From NCBI RefSeq assembly GCF_032854445.1, contig NC_088302.1, forward strand, positions 8,427,338 to 8,491,337: a stretch of DNA of 64,000 nucleotides, given 5' to 3'. The stretch's first letter is position 1. The number at the start of each line of letters is the position of its first letter. The DNA is from Liolophura sinensis. Lineage: Eukaryota; Mollusca; Polyplacophora; Chitonida; Chitonidae. A model generated the notes under the pieces. The model had not been told where the DNA came from. It saw only the letters and a list, made by a program, of their open reading frames with translations, and searched no databases. Shown here one piece after another: positions 62,062-64,000 of the stretch. A program made the position numbers and the translations under genes.

Positions 62062-62239
62062 GTAAACACTTACATCGTCTTTTTTCGGAAAACTATGGAT
62101 TCACAGATAAGAAGGACCCTGAAAATTAAATGATTTCGATTTGAATTGTCTTTTCTTTCATATGAATATGTAATGAATTCGTTCTTTCTTGAAAAAGTCT
62201 GTGGAAAACGTAACCTAAATATTCTAGGACTCGCATTTT

Positions 62240-62480
62240 AGTGTTTTATCAAGCTCGATTGTTTTATCAAGCTCGAGTGTTTTATCAAGCTCGAGTGTTT
62301 GGTCAAGTTCAAGTGTTTCATCAAGGTCGAGGGTTTCATTAAGTTGGAGCATTTTTTTTTTCAAGTTTGTTTTATCAAGCTTGAATAACTCGAGTTATTT
62401 TGTCAGGCCGAGTATTTCATTAAGCTGGAGTGTTTCATCAAGCTGGAGTGTTTCATCGAGCTGGAGTGTTTTCATCAAGG
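62240..62480. repeat. 18-bp minisatellite with CTCGAG core, second array
   Basis: Imperfect copies of the unit tcaagctcgagtgttt plus two bases, as at 51080-51415, with variants such as agctggagtgtttcatca. It starts about 180 bases after the broken exon copy 4. Confidence 0.9.
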
Positions 62481-62544
62481 GATTCCCGTGACGATTTTAG
62501 TCATATTTAGTACATGTTAACCAACTACGTATATGTTGTTTGAG

Positions 62545-63290
62545 CAAGCGAGTTCTAACAACTTGTTTTTAGCGGCATTAGGTTCTTCCCAACTACCATT
62601 GTCTGGTGAACATCATAAGGACAAAGCCATACAGAACTACGATGCCCTCTGGGAGCACAAACATATGAAACAGTCAAATGTACAAATTATCGCCCAGCAT
62701 GCAAAGAGGCAAACACAACATTTTTGTCTTGCGTGCATCTGTCAATTGTGAAAAATCGCAATTCAAAAAACTGTGAACAAAAATCCACATAAAGCCTTGC
62801 ATTAAATTTCGGGAAAGTTGCTGAAAGACAACGTCAGATCGACGTCAGTCAAATACATAGTCTCCTTGGCGGAAGTAATTAACCTGGGTCAGTTAAATTT
62901 CTTGGAACTTCTAGCAGTCATTTAAATACATGGATTATTTGTACTCTTGTTGCAAACTAAGCCTTGGGGGTTTATTCTAACTGTTCGTGTAAATGCTTAA
63001 GCCTGAATTGTACCACAGTACACGCCCAATCACCATGCATTAAGTAGAACTGAACAAAATGCAGTGGAGTTTTTGCTATTTATTAGACGTCAGTGGCGTA
63101 GAATATAAACAATTTTTATTGTTTAGACGTGTTTTAAACTTTTAAAATAATGTGAACGACAGTTATAACTGTCTGGGAGACGAAGTATTCAACAGTTTTG
63201 AGTGATATTCAGTGGAGCCGATCCTGATTAAAGATTTATGAATTAATTGAAACTACATGATATCAATGACACAGCTGAATTTGAATTTGA
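62545..63290. repeat. Duplicated non-coding block, second copy
   Basis: Matches 54930-55700 in order and orientation with many substitutions. It includes an anonymous 72-codon open frame that is not kept in the other copy, so that frame is unlikely to be a gene. Confidence 0.78.
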
Positions 63291-64000
63291 ATTCATAGCC
63301 TTATCACTGTTTCGATTGTACATCAGTACGCATGCGCTGAAAGTCAGACGTGATATAAAGAAAAGAACATTGGATTTATTGGAAAGCACATGGTAATTTA
63401 TTGAAGACCACATTGTGATTTATGCATATATTGTCCCTACAACATTGGTGACGGCCAAGGATTCATCTCTGCCTCCATCCTTCTCAGTTTTCAGCTTGAT
63501 GCTGTGCTCCACTCCAAGCACTTGTTGAAAACCTAAGTGTGACATGTGCTATTAACAATCAGATCTACCTTGTTCTAATGTGCACACAGCACGGATCTTT
63601 TGCACTTTACTTACTGACTGGTTATACAGTGTGTCTACAAAGTTTCACCTTGGCTAGTGTCACGTAAGAAATTATATAAAATATTTTGTCCTTCTGTCTA
63701 AACTGGCTACTGAACGTGAGTTGATTGTCATTCCTTCATCGGAGTCTTCTTATTTTCTTGTCAGCAATAATCAAATTAATATATACAAAATGTTTTTAAT
63801 TATTTTGGTTCCTTAGCCATATTGCCTGTGGTAAGAGTCTATAAATGTATGCAGTTGCATGAAGTCCAGGGCATATCATATAGCCTTTGGCTCAGATATG
63901 ATCTCTCAGTTGAGACCTGTGTTTAGTTTGTCCGTTGTCCTAGATATAATGTTTTCTCATGGATCACGCAGTAAATGTTTGTCCAAGGGCTAAATCAGCG

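Larger units (their letters stand above)
62062..64000. other. Non-coding stretch to the window end
   Basis: Holds the 18-bp minisatellite at 62240-62480 and the duplicated block at 62545-63290. After that, about 0.7 kb of anonymous sequence. No second SLC5 exon is recognisable before the window ends. Confidence 0.55.

Overview
This is a eukaryotic, gene-poor window. Coding blocks are split by spliceosomal introns, most of the sequence is AT-rich non-coding DNA, and it carries tRNA-derived SINEs, minisatellites and microsatellites. The protein families (a peptide-type GPCR, SLC5-type transporter exons, a two-pass membrane protein) and the SINE type, whose tail reads like tacggcgtaaaacaccaatcaa followed by aaataaa repeats, fit a marine lophotrochozoan such as a mollusc or brachiopod. 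That is an impression rather than a proof, and the species cannot be named from the sequence.

Layout. 1-9.7 kb holds no recognisable gene, only SINE fragments and an (AT)40 microsatellite. 9.77-13.82 kb is one minisatellite of about 64 copies of a 63-bp unit; it is open in several frames on both strands, but this is a repeat artefact. 17.75-26.73 kb is a two-exon rhodopsin-class neuropeptide GPCR of 396 aa with a 7.8-kb intron. 28.5-38.4 kb is non-coding with many SINE copies, including one intact recent insertion with a target-site duplication. 39.55-40.76 kb is an intact single-coding-exon gene for a 400-aa two-pass membrane protein that resembles the non-RING part of APD-type proteins. 41.4-43.4 kb holds two minisatellites.

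45.3-62.1 kb is the most interesting region. Four copies of the same first coding exon of an SLC5 (sodium/solute symporter) transporter lie in tandem on the plus strand. Each starts with its own ATG and ends at a phase-0 GT donor at the same codon position. No later SLC5 exon is recognisable between or after them. Copies 2 and 3 lie in a segmental duplication several kilobases long and differ at 12 of 348 positions (8 synonymous, 4 amino-acid changing), so they look selected. Copy 4 has a 10-nt deletion and is broken. The simplest model is an array of alternative first exons that splice to shared downstream exons beyond base 64000, similar in logic to UGT1A or protocadherin clusters. An array of partial duplicates is the alternative.

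The three gene units show no obvious functional link. Repeat activity (three SINE groups, minisatellites shared between the exon copies, and a fold-back inverted repeat) has clearly shaped the 45-64 kb region.
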